A stretch of 64,000 bases of DNA from CAWBRY01 sp963791295 (GCA_963791295.1 CAWBRY010000004.1:744001-808000); one strand, 5' to 3'; positions 15,835 through 24,628 are shown, counted from the stretch's first letter. Program-made: numbers and translations. The notes: generated from the sequence alone by a model not told the origin.

Positions 15835-17079
15835 ATGGCGAAAAATCCTTTACACTGTTCATTTTGCGGACGGAGCCGCGATGAGGTTAAGATCCTTATT
15901 GCCGGTCAGGAGGGACACATTTGCGAAAACTGTGTTGAGCATGCCCGCGAGATCATCGAACAGGAATTGGTTGTAAGGGACGACAAAACCACTTCCTCCT
16001 TCAAACTCACGGTTAAGAAACCAATGGAGGTAAAGAAATTCCTGGATGAATATGTCATTGGCCAGGAAGAAGCTAAAAAGGTGTTGGCAGTGGCCGTCTA
16101 CAATCACTACAAACGGCTTCAGCAAAAATCATCAGAAACATCTTCGGGGTCAGATGTTGAAATAGAAAAAAGCAACATCGTCATGGTTGGTGAGACCGGC
16201 ACTGGCAAGACTTTACTCGCCAAGAGCATCGCCCGCATGCTCAACGTGCCATTTACCATTGTGGATGCCACCGTCTTTACAGAAGCAGGTTACGTTGGTG
16301 AAGACGTGGAAAGCATTTTGACCCGTCTACTGCAGGTTTGCAATTACGACGTGACTGCTGCGGAAAGAGGAATCGTATATATTGATGAAATCGATAAGAT
16401 CGCGCGCAAAGGCGATAACCCATCTATTACCCGTGATGTGAGTGGTGAGGGCGTTCAGCAAGGCATGTTGAAGCTACTGGAAGGAACGGATGTATTGGTT
16501 CCACCCCAGGGCGGACGCAAACATCCCGAGCAAAAGCTGATTAAGATCAACACTCAAAACATACTATTCATTTGCGGCGGCGCATTCGACGGAATTGAAA
16601 AGATCATTGCAAGACGTGTCCAAACGAATACGATCGGTTTTAATGTAGATAAGGAGCAGCAGGAATCTATGAAGAAAAATCTTTTGCGATATATCAACCC
16701 GCAGGACCTTAAATCATTTGGACTGATACCTGAATTGTTGGGTAGGCTGCCGGTGGTCACGCATTTGGATCCGTTAAACGCAGAAACGCTGAGAGCCATT
16801 CTTACAGAACCCAAGAATGCCCTCGTCAAACAATACAGAAAGCTATTCGAACTGGAGGGCATCCATCTCGTTATTGATGAAGAGGTGCTGAACTTCATGG
16901 TTGAAAAAGCCATGGAATATAAATTGGGAGCCCGCGGATTGAGAAGTATTTGCGAAAGTATCCTGACGGATGCCATGTTTGAAATGCCGTCTTCCAAAGA
17001 AACTCATTTCACGCTGGATATGGAGTATGCAAAGCGGAAGTTTGACAAGAGCAAGCTGAGCCTGCTGAAAGTAGCCTAA
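15835..17079 (+). CDS. clpX: Clp protease ATP-binding subunit ClpX
   Basis: AAA+ unfoldase that delivers substrates to ClpP. N-terminal C4 zinc-binding domain (CSFCGRSRDEV... CENC, residues 8-35), Walker A GETGTGKT, Walker B IVYIDEIDKI, sensor and pore motifs GYVGEDVE and RDVSGEGVQQGML, and the C-terminal small domain with arginine sensor GARGLRSI. The ClpP-docking loop IGF is present in TNTIGFNV. 414 aa is the usual length. A hairpin terminator follows closely. Confidence 0.97.
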   Translation: MAKNPLHCSFCGRSRDEVKILIAGQEGHICENCVEHAREIIEQELVVRDDKTTSSFKLTVKKPMEVKKFLDEYVIGQEEAKKVLAVAVYNHYKRLQQKSSETSSGSDVEIEKSNIVMVGETGTGKTLLAKSIARMLNVPFTIVDATVFTEAGYVGEDVESILTRLLQVCNYDVTAAERGIVYIDEIDKIARKGDNPSITRDVSGEGVQQGMLKLLEGTDVLVPPQGGRKHPEQKLIKINTQNILFICGGAFDGIEKIIARRVQTNTIGFNVDKEQQESMKKNLLRYINPQDLKSFGLIPELLGRLPVVTHLDPLNAETLRAILTEPKNALVKQYRKLFELEGIHLVIDEEVLNFMVEKAMEYKLGARGLRSICESILTDAMFEMPSSKETHFTLDMEYAKRKFDKSKLSLLKVA

Positions 17080-17107
17080 ACGATCTTTAGATTATATTAT
17101 ATGTAAG

Positions 17108-17135
17108 AGGTTCCAAATGGAACCTTTCTTTTTTC
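17108..17135 (+). terminator. Rho-independent terminator of clpX
   Basis: AGGTTCC/GGAACCT 7-bp stem (17108-17125) with loop AAAT, followed by TTCTTTTTT. An ATG at 17117 lies inside the hairpin, which argues that the next small gene starts further downstream. Confidence 0.8.
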
Positions 17136-17158
17136 ACCAACCCATCAAAATGATTTTT

Positions 17159-17305
17159 ATGAAAGAGCTGATCGAAAAACTAAAGGCTGAAGCAGGCCTT
17201 ACAGATGAGCAGGCAAAATTGTCCATAGAAACAATCAAGAAATTTGTAATCGACAAATTTCCGATGCTCGAAGGAGCCGTGAACAATGTATTTGGTCAGG
17301 AGTGA
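17159..17305 (+). CDS. Small conserved-looking helical protein, unknown
   Basis: 48 aa from MKELIEKLKAEAGLTDEQ to FGQE. Two amphipathic helices can be read, separated by KFPMLEG, with a hydrophobic face (LTDEQAKLSIETIKKFVIDKF). No signal peptide. It resembles small DUF2780/DUF2267-like helical proteins in general style only. An upstream in-frame ATG at 17150 (MIFMKEL) is possible; one at 17117 lies in the clpX terminator hairpin and was rejected. Confidence 0.6.
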   Translation: MKELIEKLKAEAGLTDEQAKLSIETIKKFVIDKFPMLEGAVNNVFGQE

Positions 17306-17312
17306 GATGTTG

Positions 17313-17438
17313 TTATCTGATCACTCCGCATCTTCTGCCGTTGGGATGATTGGCCGCCTGGAAGGGTGTGAAGCTCCGGCTGCAACTTTGTAATAGGATC
17401 AATGCAAGGATCAGAATAAAAGCGATTTTAGTTTTCAT
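17313..17438 (-). CDS. Small lipoprotein, 41 aa
   Basis: ATG at 17438 opens a short frame: MKTKIAFILILALILLQSC, then SRSFTPFQAANHPNGRRCGVIR and stop. This is a complete lipoprotein signal peptide (Lys, 12 hydrophobic residues, lipobox LLQSC) and a 23-residue mature part with one further Cys. It lies on the minus strand, opposite and convergent to the small gene at 17159. Mature function unknown. The signal peptide is too well formed to be chance, but expression is unproven. Confidence 0.55.
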   Translation of the reverse strand: MKTKIAFILILALILLQSCSRSFTPFQAANHPNGRRCGVIR

Positions 17439-17612
17439 AGTAAGAATTTTGGTACTCTAATATACAGAATAGCCTTCCCAAATTGCTAGATAAACACTAG
17501 TGAAATACCCCCGACTATTTGTCGAATTATTACTGGCTTAGTTTAACTTTTTTTACCTGAGAATAAGTCCTGGTGCGGGTCTTACGCAGGGTTTTTGCAG
17601 GTGATATTGGCA

Positions 17613-17633
17613 TGGTGCGTGAGACACGCACCA
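17613..17633. repeat. Dispersed palindrome, copy 1
   Basis: Perfect 9-bp arms TGGTGCGTG / CACGCACCA around an AGA loop. Three related copies occur at 22518-22540, 48109-48129 and 48213-48235, all intergenic. REP-like in size and position. Confidence 0.85.
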
Positions 17634-17635
17634 AT

Positions 17636-17663
17636 AAAAAAATCCCGGCTGGAAAGCCGGGAT
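17636..17663 (-). terminator. Rho-independent terminator of nrdJ
   Basis: On the minus strand a perfect 9-bp stem (ATCCCGGCT / AGCCGGGAT, 17642-17663) is followed by a T run (complement of 17636-17642). It lies about 120 bases past the nrdJ stop. Confidence 0.85.
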
Positions 17664-17782
17664 GGAATTAATGGGTACTCTCTTTATCTGGTTTTTCAAT
17701 CCAAACTAGGTTTGGGTCGTCCTCAAGATCCCGATACATTGACCTCGGGCTGATCGGGCTGAGATTGGTAGGAAGAGGACAG

Positions 17783-20134
17783 TTAACTGCAACCTCCCTG
17801 GTTGCCGCAATTCAAACATTTATAACAAGTGCCGCTGCGCATCATGATATGTCCACATACATTGCATGCAGGTGCATCACTTTGCATATTCTTTGCGGCT
17901 GTATTCATAGCATCAGATCCTGTTTCCGTTTTTGCCATCCCCGACACAGCGCGGGTTCCCTTCGATGACATTGGAACAGTCCCCTGGGTTGGTAAGGTCA
18001 CCCGCACGTTCGAAAGTTCCGGATCACTGGCATACTCCAGGTTGGAAGGAATATCCTCCCAATCATCGGCACCCGTATTCATTACCTCTGGCTTGTCTAC
18101 CACATGAACCAGATCGGTACGGCCCAGGTATTCATATCCCAGTACACGGAAGATGAAATCGACAATGGAAGTAGTTGACTTAATATTCGGATGCTCGACA
18201 AAACCAGAGGGATCAAACTTGGTGAAAGCAAATTTGTCGACGAATTCTTCCAAAGGCACTCCATACTGCAACCCGATCGAAATAGATATGGCAAAACAGT
18301 TCATCATGCTTCTCATCGTCGCACCCTCTTTTGCCATATCTATGAATATTTCTCCCAGGGTGCCATCACCGTATTCGCCGGTGCGGAGGAAAATAGCCTG
18401 GCCATTGATCTTTGCCTTCTGTGTAAAGCCCCGGCGCTTAGCGGGCAGGGACCGGCGCTCTACAATGCTGGCCAACTTTCTTTTTAATTTGGTGTCCGGC
18501 GATGATTGCACTCTTTTTTGAACCTCCTCCAAAAGTTCTTCCACTGTGAGCTTGCTCATATCAACGATGTTGCTATCCAAGCCTGACAGTGCAGAATCCA
18601 CAGGTAATTTTTTATTCTCAATGATTAGATTCTCATCTTTCTTCTTTTTGTCTGATTTGTTGCTGAGTGGCTGCGAGAGTTTGGAACCATCCCTGTAAAG
18701 CGCACATGCCTTCAACCCCAATTCCCAGCTAAGAAAATATGAATCCGCGATGTCCTCTACTTTCGTTTCGTGAGGTAAATTGATGGTCTTGGAAATGGCT
18801 CCACTGATGAATGGTTGAGTCGCAGCCATCATACGGATATGCCCATGTGCATGAATATAGCGCTGACCTTTCTGTCCGCAACGGTTAGCACAATCAAAGA
18901 CCGGCAGATGCTCTTCTTTGAGCAAAGGCGCTCCTTCAATCATCATCGTTCCGCATACATAATCATTTACTGCTTCGATCTGTTCGTCACTGAACCCAAG
19001 CGCTTCCAAAAGGCTCCATTCAAAATTGTTGTATAGCTCCGGCGTGAATCCAAGGCGTTGCAGGCATTCTTCGCCGAGAGTGAACTTGTTAAAAATGAAT
19101 CCGACTTCAAAAGCAGTTCCGGCAGCAGCATCCAGGCGCTTGATCTCATCTGCTATAAATCCCTTTTCACTCAATGTTTGATGATTGATAAAAGGCGCCC
19201 CGGCAAATGTGCCAGTGCCGGCAGCATACTTAATGATCGCATCCGTTTCTTTTTCGGAATATCCCAGGTTTCTCAAGGCATTGGGTACGGATTGATTAAT
19301 GATCTTGAAATAACCGCCGCCGGATAATTTCTTAAATTTCACCAAAGCGAAATCCGGTTCCACGCCTGTTGTATCGCAATCCATTACCAGGCCGATCGTA
19401 CCTGTCGGAGCGATCACCGTAGCCTGGGCATTACGATAACCATACTTCTCTCCCATTTCTACTGCATCATCCCATGCCTTGCAAGCGGCTTTCAATAAAT
19501 AGTCGGGGCAATACTGTGCCTTTATACCTTGAGGCTTCAAGCTAAGTCCTTCATATTCGTCCGCATCATAAGCAGCTAGTCGGTGGTTGCGCATTACCCT
19601 CATCATGTGTTCTTTATTATCCTCATAGCGTGGAAATGTTCCCAATACGGCAGCCATTTCTGCCGAGGTCTTATATGCTGTTCCCGTCATGATCGCCGTG
19701 AGTGCACCCGCAATCGCCCTTGCCTCCTCACTGTCGTAAGGAATTCCGCTAACCATGAGTAGTGTGCCGAGATTAGCGTAGCCCAGGCCGAGCGTTCTAT
19801 ATTCATAGCTCAATTGAGCTACTTCCTCCGATGGGAACTGAGCCATTAATACAGATATCTCCAACACGACTGTCCAAAGGCGACAGTTATATTCATATCC
19901 TTGTACATCAAAATGATCTTTTTCGGCATCATAAAATTTCATGAGGTTGGCCGATGCCAGGTTGCATGCCGTGTTATCCAGGAACATATATTCCGAACAA
20001 GGGTTGGAAGCCCTGATCTCTCCGCCTTTTGGACAGGTATGCCATTCGTTAATGGTCGTATTGTATTGCGTGCCCGGATCGGCACAGCGCCACGCCGCAT
20101 AGGAGATCTGGTTCCATAATTCTCTTGCGGGCAA
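17783..20134 (-). CDS. nrdJ: Vitamin B12-dependent (class II) ribonucleotide reductase, C-terminal segment after frameshift
   Basis: Adenosylcobalamin-dependent reductase making deoxynucleotides. This segment continues the upstream frame at 20049-21173 and carries ADPGTQYNTTINEWHTCP, the catalytic RASNPCSEY motif (N-x-C-x-E: Asn, radical Cys, Glu), and IAPTGTIGLVMDCDTTG. The C-terminal tail CNVCGHIMMRSGTCYKCLNCG is the Cys-rich end of NrdJ, which re-reduces the active site or binds zinc. The frame break is a single extra base at the GGG of 20129-20131 (plus strand); removing it joins the two parts as MKTV-AARELWNQIS into about 1,129 aa, a normal NrdJ size. Confidence 0.9.
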   Translation of the reverse strand: MPARELWNQISYAAWRCADPGTQYNTTINEWHTCPKGGEIRASNPCSEYMFLDNTACNLASANLMKFYDAEKDHFDVQGYEYNCRLWTVVLEISVLMAQFPSEEVAQLSYEYRTLGLGYANLGTLLMVSGIPYDSEEARAIAGALTAIMTGTAYKTSAEMAAVLGTFPRYEDNKEHMMRVMRNHRLAAYDADEYEGLSLKPQGIKAQYCPDYLLKAACKAWDDAVEMGEKYGYRNAQATVIAPTGTIGLVMDCDTTGVEPDFALVKFKKLSGGGYFKIINQSVPNALRNLGYSEKETDAIIKYAAGTGTFAGAPFINHQTLSEKGFIADEIKRLDAAAGTAFEVGFIFNKFTLGEECLQRLGFTPELYNNFEWSLLEALGFSDEQIEAVNDYVCGTMMIEGAPLLKEEHLPVFDCANRCGQKGQRYIHAHGHIRMMAATQPFISGAISKTINLPHETKVEDIADSYFLSWELGLKACALYRDGSKLSQPLSNKSDKKKKDENLIIENKKLPVDSALSGLDSNIVDMSKLTVEELLEEVQKRVQSSPDTKLKRKLASIVERRSLPAKRRGFTQKAKINGQAIFLRTGEYGDGTLGEIFIDMAKEGATMRSMMNCFAISISIGLQYGVPLEEFVDKFAFTKFDPSGFVEHPNIKSTTSIVDFIFRVLGYEYLGRTDLVHVVDKPEVMNTGADDWEDIPSNLEYASDPELSNVRVTLPTQGTVPMSSKGTRAVSGMAKTETGSDAMNTAAKNMQSDAPACNVCGHIMMRSGTCYKCLNCGNQGGCS

Positions 20135-21173
20135 CTGTCTTCATCACTCGTCCATCCATACGACCCTTCAATTCCCAATCCTCATCGTTCTTCAATTTGT
20201 CGAAGAATGAATTGGGAACGCGTACTGAATTATTTGAGTTCTGTCCACTGACCGTCTTGTATGCTTCATCTTCATAACCGGAAGGATAGCCGGCAGCAAT
20301 CAACGCGCCCACTTTTTTTTCTTCCTCCACCTTCCAGTTAATGAATTCAACGATCTCCGGATGATCCAGGTCGAGGCAAACCATCTTTGCCGCACGTCGT
20401 GTGGTTCCTCCACTTTTAATAGCACCGGCTGCCCGGTCACCGATCTTCAGGAAGCTCATCAATCCGCTCGAAGTTCCTCCTCCACTCAATCTTTCACCTT
20501 CTCCACGAAGATTGGAGAAGTTGGCGCCAACTCCCGACCCATATTTAAATATCCTGGCTTCGCGCACCCATAGGTCCATGATCCCACCTTTATTGACAAG
20601 ATCATCTGTCACATTTAATATAAAACAAGCGTGAGGTTGGGGCCTTTCATAAGCAGAGGTTGATAGCTTCAGTTGACCATCAGCGGCATCTACAAAATAA
20701 TGGCCCTGAGGTTTTCCCTTGATGCCATAGCTTTCGTACAACCCGGTATTAAACCATTGTGGCGAATTCGGCACGCACATCTGGTTGAGGATGCTATATA
20801 CCAACTCGTCGTAAAAGACCTGAGCGTCCTTGTTCGTTGCAAAGTATTGGTACTTTTGGCCCCAAACCTTCCAACAATTGGCGAGGCGATGCGCAACTTG
20901 TTTAGCAGAGGTTTCCCGGCCGAGGCTACCATCTGGTTGTGGTACTCCCGCTTTACGAAAATATTTTTGCGCGAGGATGTCCGTCGCGATCTGGCTCCAA
21001 TGTCGTGGTACTTCCACATTGGTCATTTCAAATACAATTTCACCAGTTGGATTACGAATGATGGAGCTACGATAATCATATTCGAAGAGATCGAACACGT
21101 TCACGTCATCACGGGTAAAGCGACGGAAAAACCGCAAACCGCCCTCGGCGGAAGTTTGCCTTTTGTTTGACAT
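20049..21173 (-). CDS. nrdJ: Vitamin B12-dependent ribonucleotide reductase, N-terminal segment before frameshift
   Basis: N-terminal part of the same reductase. The start is put at the ATG at 21173 (MSNKRQTSAEGGLRFFRR) rather than an upstream in-frame codon at 21236, because the extra 21 residues are unlike the family. It contains the QMCVPNSPQWFNTGL stretch, HACFILNVTDDL (first redox Cys), GSGVGANFSNLRGEGE and GGTTRRAAKMVCLDLDHPE. After RVMKTV the frame runs into a short unrelated tail ending at 20049; true coding continues in the other frame. See the C-terminal segment for the repair. Confidence 0.88.
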   Translation of the reverse strand: MSNKRQTSAEGGLRFFRRFTRDDVNVFDLFEYDYRSSIIRNPTGEIVFEMTNVEVPRHWSQIATDILAQKYFRKAGVPQPDGSLGRETSAKQVAHRLANCWKVWGQKYQYFATNKDAQVFYDELVYSILNQMCVPNSPQWFNTGLYESYGIKGKPQGHYFVDAADGQLKLSTSAYERPQPHACFILNVTDDLVNKGGIMDLWVREARIFKYGSGVGANFSNLRGEGERLSGGGTSSGLMSFLKIGDRAAGAIKSGGTTRRAAKMVCLDLDHPEIVEFINWKVEEEKKVGALIAAGYPSGYEDEAYKTVSGQNSNNSVRVPNSFFDKLKNDEDWELKGRMDGRVMKTVARKRIMEPDLLCGVALCRSGHAIQYDH

Positions 21174-21735
21174 AAAATAAAGAATTTTCCGGGTTAAGTA
21201 ATTGTTAACGCAGAGAACGAAAATATTTTTAACCAACTGAAATACATAACCTGAGATATCAACATAATGTGGATAATAAACAATAAAAATCCGCTAGCGC
21301 AAGCCTATGCTGACTCATGTCATTTCTGCACATCGTTAATGAATTTACTGTATAAAATAAATTTGGAAAATATGCGCTGGAACACTACAAATAATTCAAT
21401 GCGTTAATTATTTTTTCCAAAGGCAAAATGGACAAGGGTTTTTACTATTTATTCGGATAGGAATGTTGATTTCGCAGGTATTTATTATATACGGTTGCTT
21501 CAAACCCTTTCCCCAAAAGGTTTATAATTAATGCATAAAATCGAAAAAATCGCTTTCAGGAAAGTGATTGATAATTTTCGTCTATACGCCCCGTAAGAAA
21601 AATAATCCTCATCCCTTTTGAAGGCTGTCAAAAATCCCTGGTGCTTTTTTAAAATCGATCCATATAATATTATAAAGGCTTTAGCCATGAAATCCCCGAA
21701 AAATTTTGCATTTTTGCAAATACTAACCGATTTGG
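21174..21735. other. 562-base divergent intergenic region, nrdJ leader side
   Basis: AT-rich region between the divergent nrdJ and GGGPS genes, expected to hold both promoters. A single exact DnaA-box match (TGTGGATAA on plus, 21268-21276) lies about 95 bases upstream of the nrdJ start. I see no cobalamin riboswitch B12 box and no clear NrdR-box pair. A 62-codon frame at 21500-21688 on the minus strand has no gene-like features. Confidence 0.5.
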
Positions 21736-22515
21736 ATGAAGTCTACCATTTACCATTCATTATCCGAGAAGAAAAAACTAGGCAAAAAATCATTTGCCGT
21801 ACTGATAGATCCGGATAAAGTATCCCTCCGAAACTCTACGGATAATACCATTGTGCTCGATGAGTTCATAGACCTCTCCATTCAGGCTAAGGTCGATTAC
21901 CTGCTCGTCGGCGGCAGCCTGGTCATCTCCAACCACCTGGATGAGTGCGTACAGCACATCAAGCAGAACTGCGACATCCCTGTGATTCTTTTCCCTGGCA
22001 CTCCTTCGCAGGTGAGCAAATTTGCAGATGCCTTATTATACCTGTCGCTTATATCCGGTCGCAACCCTGAATTACTGATCGGACAGCATGTAGTATCTGC
22101 ACCCTTCGTAAAGCAGAGCGGGTTGGAAATCATGCCCACAGGATATATTGTCATCGACGGCGGCGCACCAACCACAGTTTCTTATATCAGCAACGCCATT
22201 CCGATTCCCGCCGACAAAAACGAAATTGCCATGTGCACGGCTATGGCCGGTGAGATGTTGGGTATGAAATTAGTCTACATGGATGCCGGCAGCGGCGCCA
22301 AACGCCCTATCACTGAAAGCATGATCAGGATTGTCGCCGATCATATTGAGGTACCATTGATCATTGGTGGAGGTATTCCAAACGCTGAAAAAGCTTATTT
22401 GAATTGCAAGGCCGGAGCCGACGTGATCGTTGTTGGCAATGCTATTGAAAAAGATTCTTCGCTGATCAAGGAGATGGCTGCTGCTATACATTCAGTTCCC
22501 GTAAAACAATTTTAA
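21736..22515 (+). CDS. Geranylgeranylglyceryl/heptaprenylglyceryl phosphate synthase family (PcrB/GGGPS)
   Basis: TIM-barrel prenyltransferase that joins a long prenyl diphosphate to glycerol-1-phosphate. Signatures: LIDPDKVSL near the N terminus, DYLLVGGSL, VILFPGTPSQVS, SLISGRNPELLIGQHV, and the phosphate-binding YMDAGSGAKRPI and LIIGGGIPNAEKA. 259 aa is normal for the Bacteroidota/archaeal group, longer than Bacillus PcrB (about 230). The enzyme founds archaeal ether-lipid synthesis; its physiological product in Bacteroidota is not settled. Divergent from nrdJ and convergent with the M28 peptidase. Confidence 0.9.
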   Translation: MKSTIYHSLSEKKKLGKKSFAVLIDPDKVSLRNSTDNTIVLDEFIDLSIQAKVDYLLVGGSLVISNHLDECVQHIKQNCDIPVILFPGTPSQVSKFADALLYLSLISGRNPELLIGQHVVSAPFVKQSGLEIMPTGYIVIDGGAPTTVSYISNAIPIPADKNEIAMCTAMAGEMLGMKLVYMDAGSGAKRPITESMIRIVADHIEVPLIIGGGIPNAEKAYLNCKAGADVIVVGNAIEKDSSLIKEMAAAIHSVPVKQF

Positions 22516-22517
22516 AG

Positions 22518-22540
22518 CTGGTGCGTGAGACACGCATCAG
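22518..22540. repeat. Dispersed palindrome, copy 2
   Basis: CTGGTGCGTG / CACGCATCAG around AGA; one G:T mismatch in the stem. It occupies most of the gap between the convergent GGGPS and M28 genes, starting two bases after the GGGPS stop codon, so it could form the 3' hairpin of either transcript. Confidence 0.82.
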
Positions 22541-22571
22541 GGCCACACCATTTTGAGGTTTTAGCCTTCAA

Positions 22572-23855
22572 TTATTTCAACTCAGTCGTATTCACCCTTG
22601 AGGGTGTTTTATCACCCGAAATAATGCTCCGCGAACTAATGGCGAGGGATTTAATGATCATGGTCATATTTTCCAGGTCCAGTGTTTTTACTTCATCATT
22701 CAACTGGTGGTAATTGGCTTCTGCATCCATCTTGCCCGTTGAAATCGTATGTGCCGGAACTCCCAACCGGGCCAGGGTGGCATTGTCTGAACGATAAAAT
22801 AAATTTTGATCCGGGTAAGGATCCGGATGAAAAGTAAAATCCGATCCTTCCAGGTCCTGCTGAAGAATAGATCCCATATCCGATTTTTCATAGCCGGTAA
22901 TATAAGCCGAGTTCTTTCCCCATTTACTTTGGGTGCCGATCATTTCGATATTGAACATGGCCACGACTTTTGAAGGCTCCAGTTGCTTTGAAAAATAACG
23001 GGAACCAAAACCACCTACTTCTTCTGCAGTGAATGCAGCAAATACCAAAGTCCTTGCATTGTTTCCCAGTTCTTTAAAATACTTTGCCAGTGTGATCACC
23101 GCAGTCACGCCGCTTGCATCATCATTGGCGCCGTTATATACTGAATCACCGTTCACCGGCTCTGTAATTCCTAAATGATCATAGTGAGCGGAAAAGATCA
23201 CAAACTCGTCGGGTTTGGTTTTGCCTGGCAGGATGCCGACCACATTCGATAACTTTTGTTCATCGAATTGATGCTTTGCTTCAATAACAAAATTGGCAGG
23301 GGCACCTCCACCCAGGATAAAAACAATATTTTTATCCGATTTAAAAAAAGATTGTTTTACTGAATTCAACACCGGGAACTCGCTGCCGTAGCTCGCGTCA
23401 ATCATTACCAGTCTATTCCTGGCAGCCTGCAGAAGAGGCATTGCTTTCCCGAAAAAATTGTCCCCGGCTTCGATAACCGTCACCTCATAACCCGATGACT
23501 GGTCGAACTTAAGTTCCGTTTGCGAAGTAAATACGATTATATTTTTAGGATCCAACACCTTCCCGTCGAGGGTTGCGGAGACGCTGATCATTTTGGGTTG
23601 GACCATGGAAAATTCTTGCAGATATCCCGGCAGCTTTCCCAGCGTTTTCAACCCGATCGACTTGAATTCATTCGCAATGAAATTCGCCGCCTTTTCTATT
23701 TCCGGCATCAACGCGCCGCGCCCGGCCATTTCATCAGAAGCCAAAATATTTTCAATCCGGGTGACCTCCTTTACATTGATGACAGCATCGGTTCCCTGAG
23801 CAAATAAGAATGAACTTATTGTTGTCAATAAACTCAGCAAATACAATTTTTTCAT
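22572..23855 (-). CDS. Secreted M28-family zinc aminopeptidase
   Basis: 427 aa. Signal peptide MKKLYLLSLLTTISSFLFAQ. The C-terminal half is an M28 di-zinc peptidase: SAHYDHLG (His and metal site), NGANDDASGV (bridging Asp), FAAFTAEEVGGFGS (catalytic Glu then metal Glu), MFNIEMIG and PAHTIST (late His). The segment between about residues 100 and 200 resembles a PA-like insert. Likely a periplasmic or surface aminopeptidase; substrate unknown. It starts 44 bases after the LytTR regulator stop on the same strand, so it may share that operon. Confidence 0.9.
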   Translation of the reverse strand: MKKLYLLSLLTTISSFLFAQGTDAVINVKEVTRIENILASDEMAGRGALMPEIEKAANFIANEFKSIGLKTLGKLPGYLQEFSMVQPKMISVSATLDGKVLDPKNIIVFTSQTELKFDQSSGYEVTVIEAGDNFFGKAMPLLQAARNRLVMIDASYGSEFPVLNSVKQSFFKSDKNIVFILGGGAPANFVIEAKHQFDEQKLSNVVGILPGKTKPDEFVIFSAHYDHLGITEPVNGDSVYNGANDDASGVTAVITLAKYFKELGNNARTLVFAAFTAEEVGGFGSRYFSKQLEPSKVVAMFNIEMIGTQSKWGKNSAYITGYEKSDMGSILQQDLEGSDFTFHPDPYPDQNLFYRSDNATLARLGVPAHTISTGKMDAEANYHQLNDEVKTLDLENMTMIIKSLAISSRSIISGDKTPSRVNTTELK

Positions 23856-23899
23856 GGATCAATTTTATGGCTTGATATCGGAAGAAGGAGGAATTGAAT

Positions 23900-24628
23900 C
23901 TATAGACTCATCATTTCCTTAAATTTTACTGTCTGGCGGCGGCTAACTTCGACTTTCTCACCGCCTTTCAATTCTAGCAGCAAGCCGCCATTGAAGTAAG
24001 GTTCTATTTTATCGATCAGCCGAAGGTTGACAATATGTTTACGGTTGGCGCGGAAAAAAGTTTTTTCATCCAGGCGTTCTTCCAGGGCGTTGAGAGATTT
24101 TAAGATCAGCGGTTTATTATTTGCAAAAAACACCTTAGCGTAGTTGCCAACGCTTTCAAACAAACGGATATCGCTAAGCTTGACAAACCAGCACCGCTCT
24201 CCGTCTTTTACAAATACCTGGTCATTCTCCGTGAGTATGCTGTTGTTTGTATTTAATATTTCCGATCTGGGTTCTTTGGTTTCAACAAAATGAAGTTTCT
24301 GGATAGCGTCTGCCAGTCGCTTGGGTTCGACAGGCTTTAGCAAGTAGTCTAATGCATTTACTTCGAAAGCCTTCAGCGCAAACTCATCATAGGCTGTTGT
24401 AAATATCACCTGAGGGGTTCTTTCCAATTGAGACAGCATATCAAATCCTGTTTTTCCGGGCATCTGTATATCGAGGAATATCAGATCAGGATGTTGGCTT
24501 TCAATCTTAGCGATCCCCTCTTCGGCGTTTGCAGCCTCATCTACAATTTCAACCTCCGGGAATTCCTGCAACAATTTCTTCAGCTCCGCCCTGGCCAAAC
24601 GTTCGTCATCAATTATAATCGCTTTCAT
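23900..24628 (-). CDS. LytTR-family response regulator
   Basis: 242 aa. N-terminal receiver domain with phospho-acceptor Asp53 (IFLDIQMPGKTG), the acidic pair D7-D8, Thr77/78 and Lys98 (YLLKPVEP). The C-terminal LytTR DNA-binding domain (about 140-242) has FESVGNYAKVFF and FFRANRKHIVNL. Its start overlaps the end of the partner kinase gene by 20 bases, so the two are translationally coupled. Confidence 0.94.
   Translation of the reverse strand: MKAIIIDDERLARAELKKLLQEFPEVEIVDEAANAEEGIAKIESQHPDLIFLDIQMPGKTGFDMLSQLERTPQVIFTTAYDEFALKAFEVNALDYLLKPVEPKRLADAIQKLHFVETKEPRSEILNTNNSILTENDQVFVKDGERCWFVKLSDIRLFESVGNYAKVFFANNKPLILKSLNALEERLDEKTFFRANRKHIVNLRLIDKIEPYFNGGLLLELKGGEKVEVSRRQTVKFKEMMSL

Larger units (their letters stand above)
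17439..17782. other. Gene-poor stretch downstream of nrdJ
   Basis: 344 bases that hold one palindromic repeat (17613-17633), the nrdJ terminator (17636-17663), and a doubtful 23-codon frame on the minus strand (17668-17739, MYRDLEDDPNLVWIEKPDK to STH) between nrdJ and its terminator. Nothing else recognisable. Confidence 0.6.

Noticed and set aside
17117..17158. Longer start for the 48-aa gene
   Set aside because: ATG 17117 lies within the clpX terminator hairpin and the added residues come from its T run.
21500..21688. 62-codon frame on the minus strand in the nrdJ/GGGPS gap
   Set aside because: No recognisable motif, AT-rich composition; judged chance.
21174..21735. Cobalamin riboswitch ahead of the B12-dependent reductase
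   Set aside because: No B12 box (GCCACTG) or matching fold elements found on the minus strand.
21174..21735. Replication origin
   Set aside because: Only one DnaA-box match and no dnaA gene in the window; gyrB alone is not enough.
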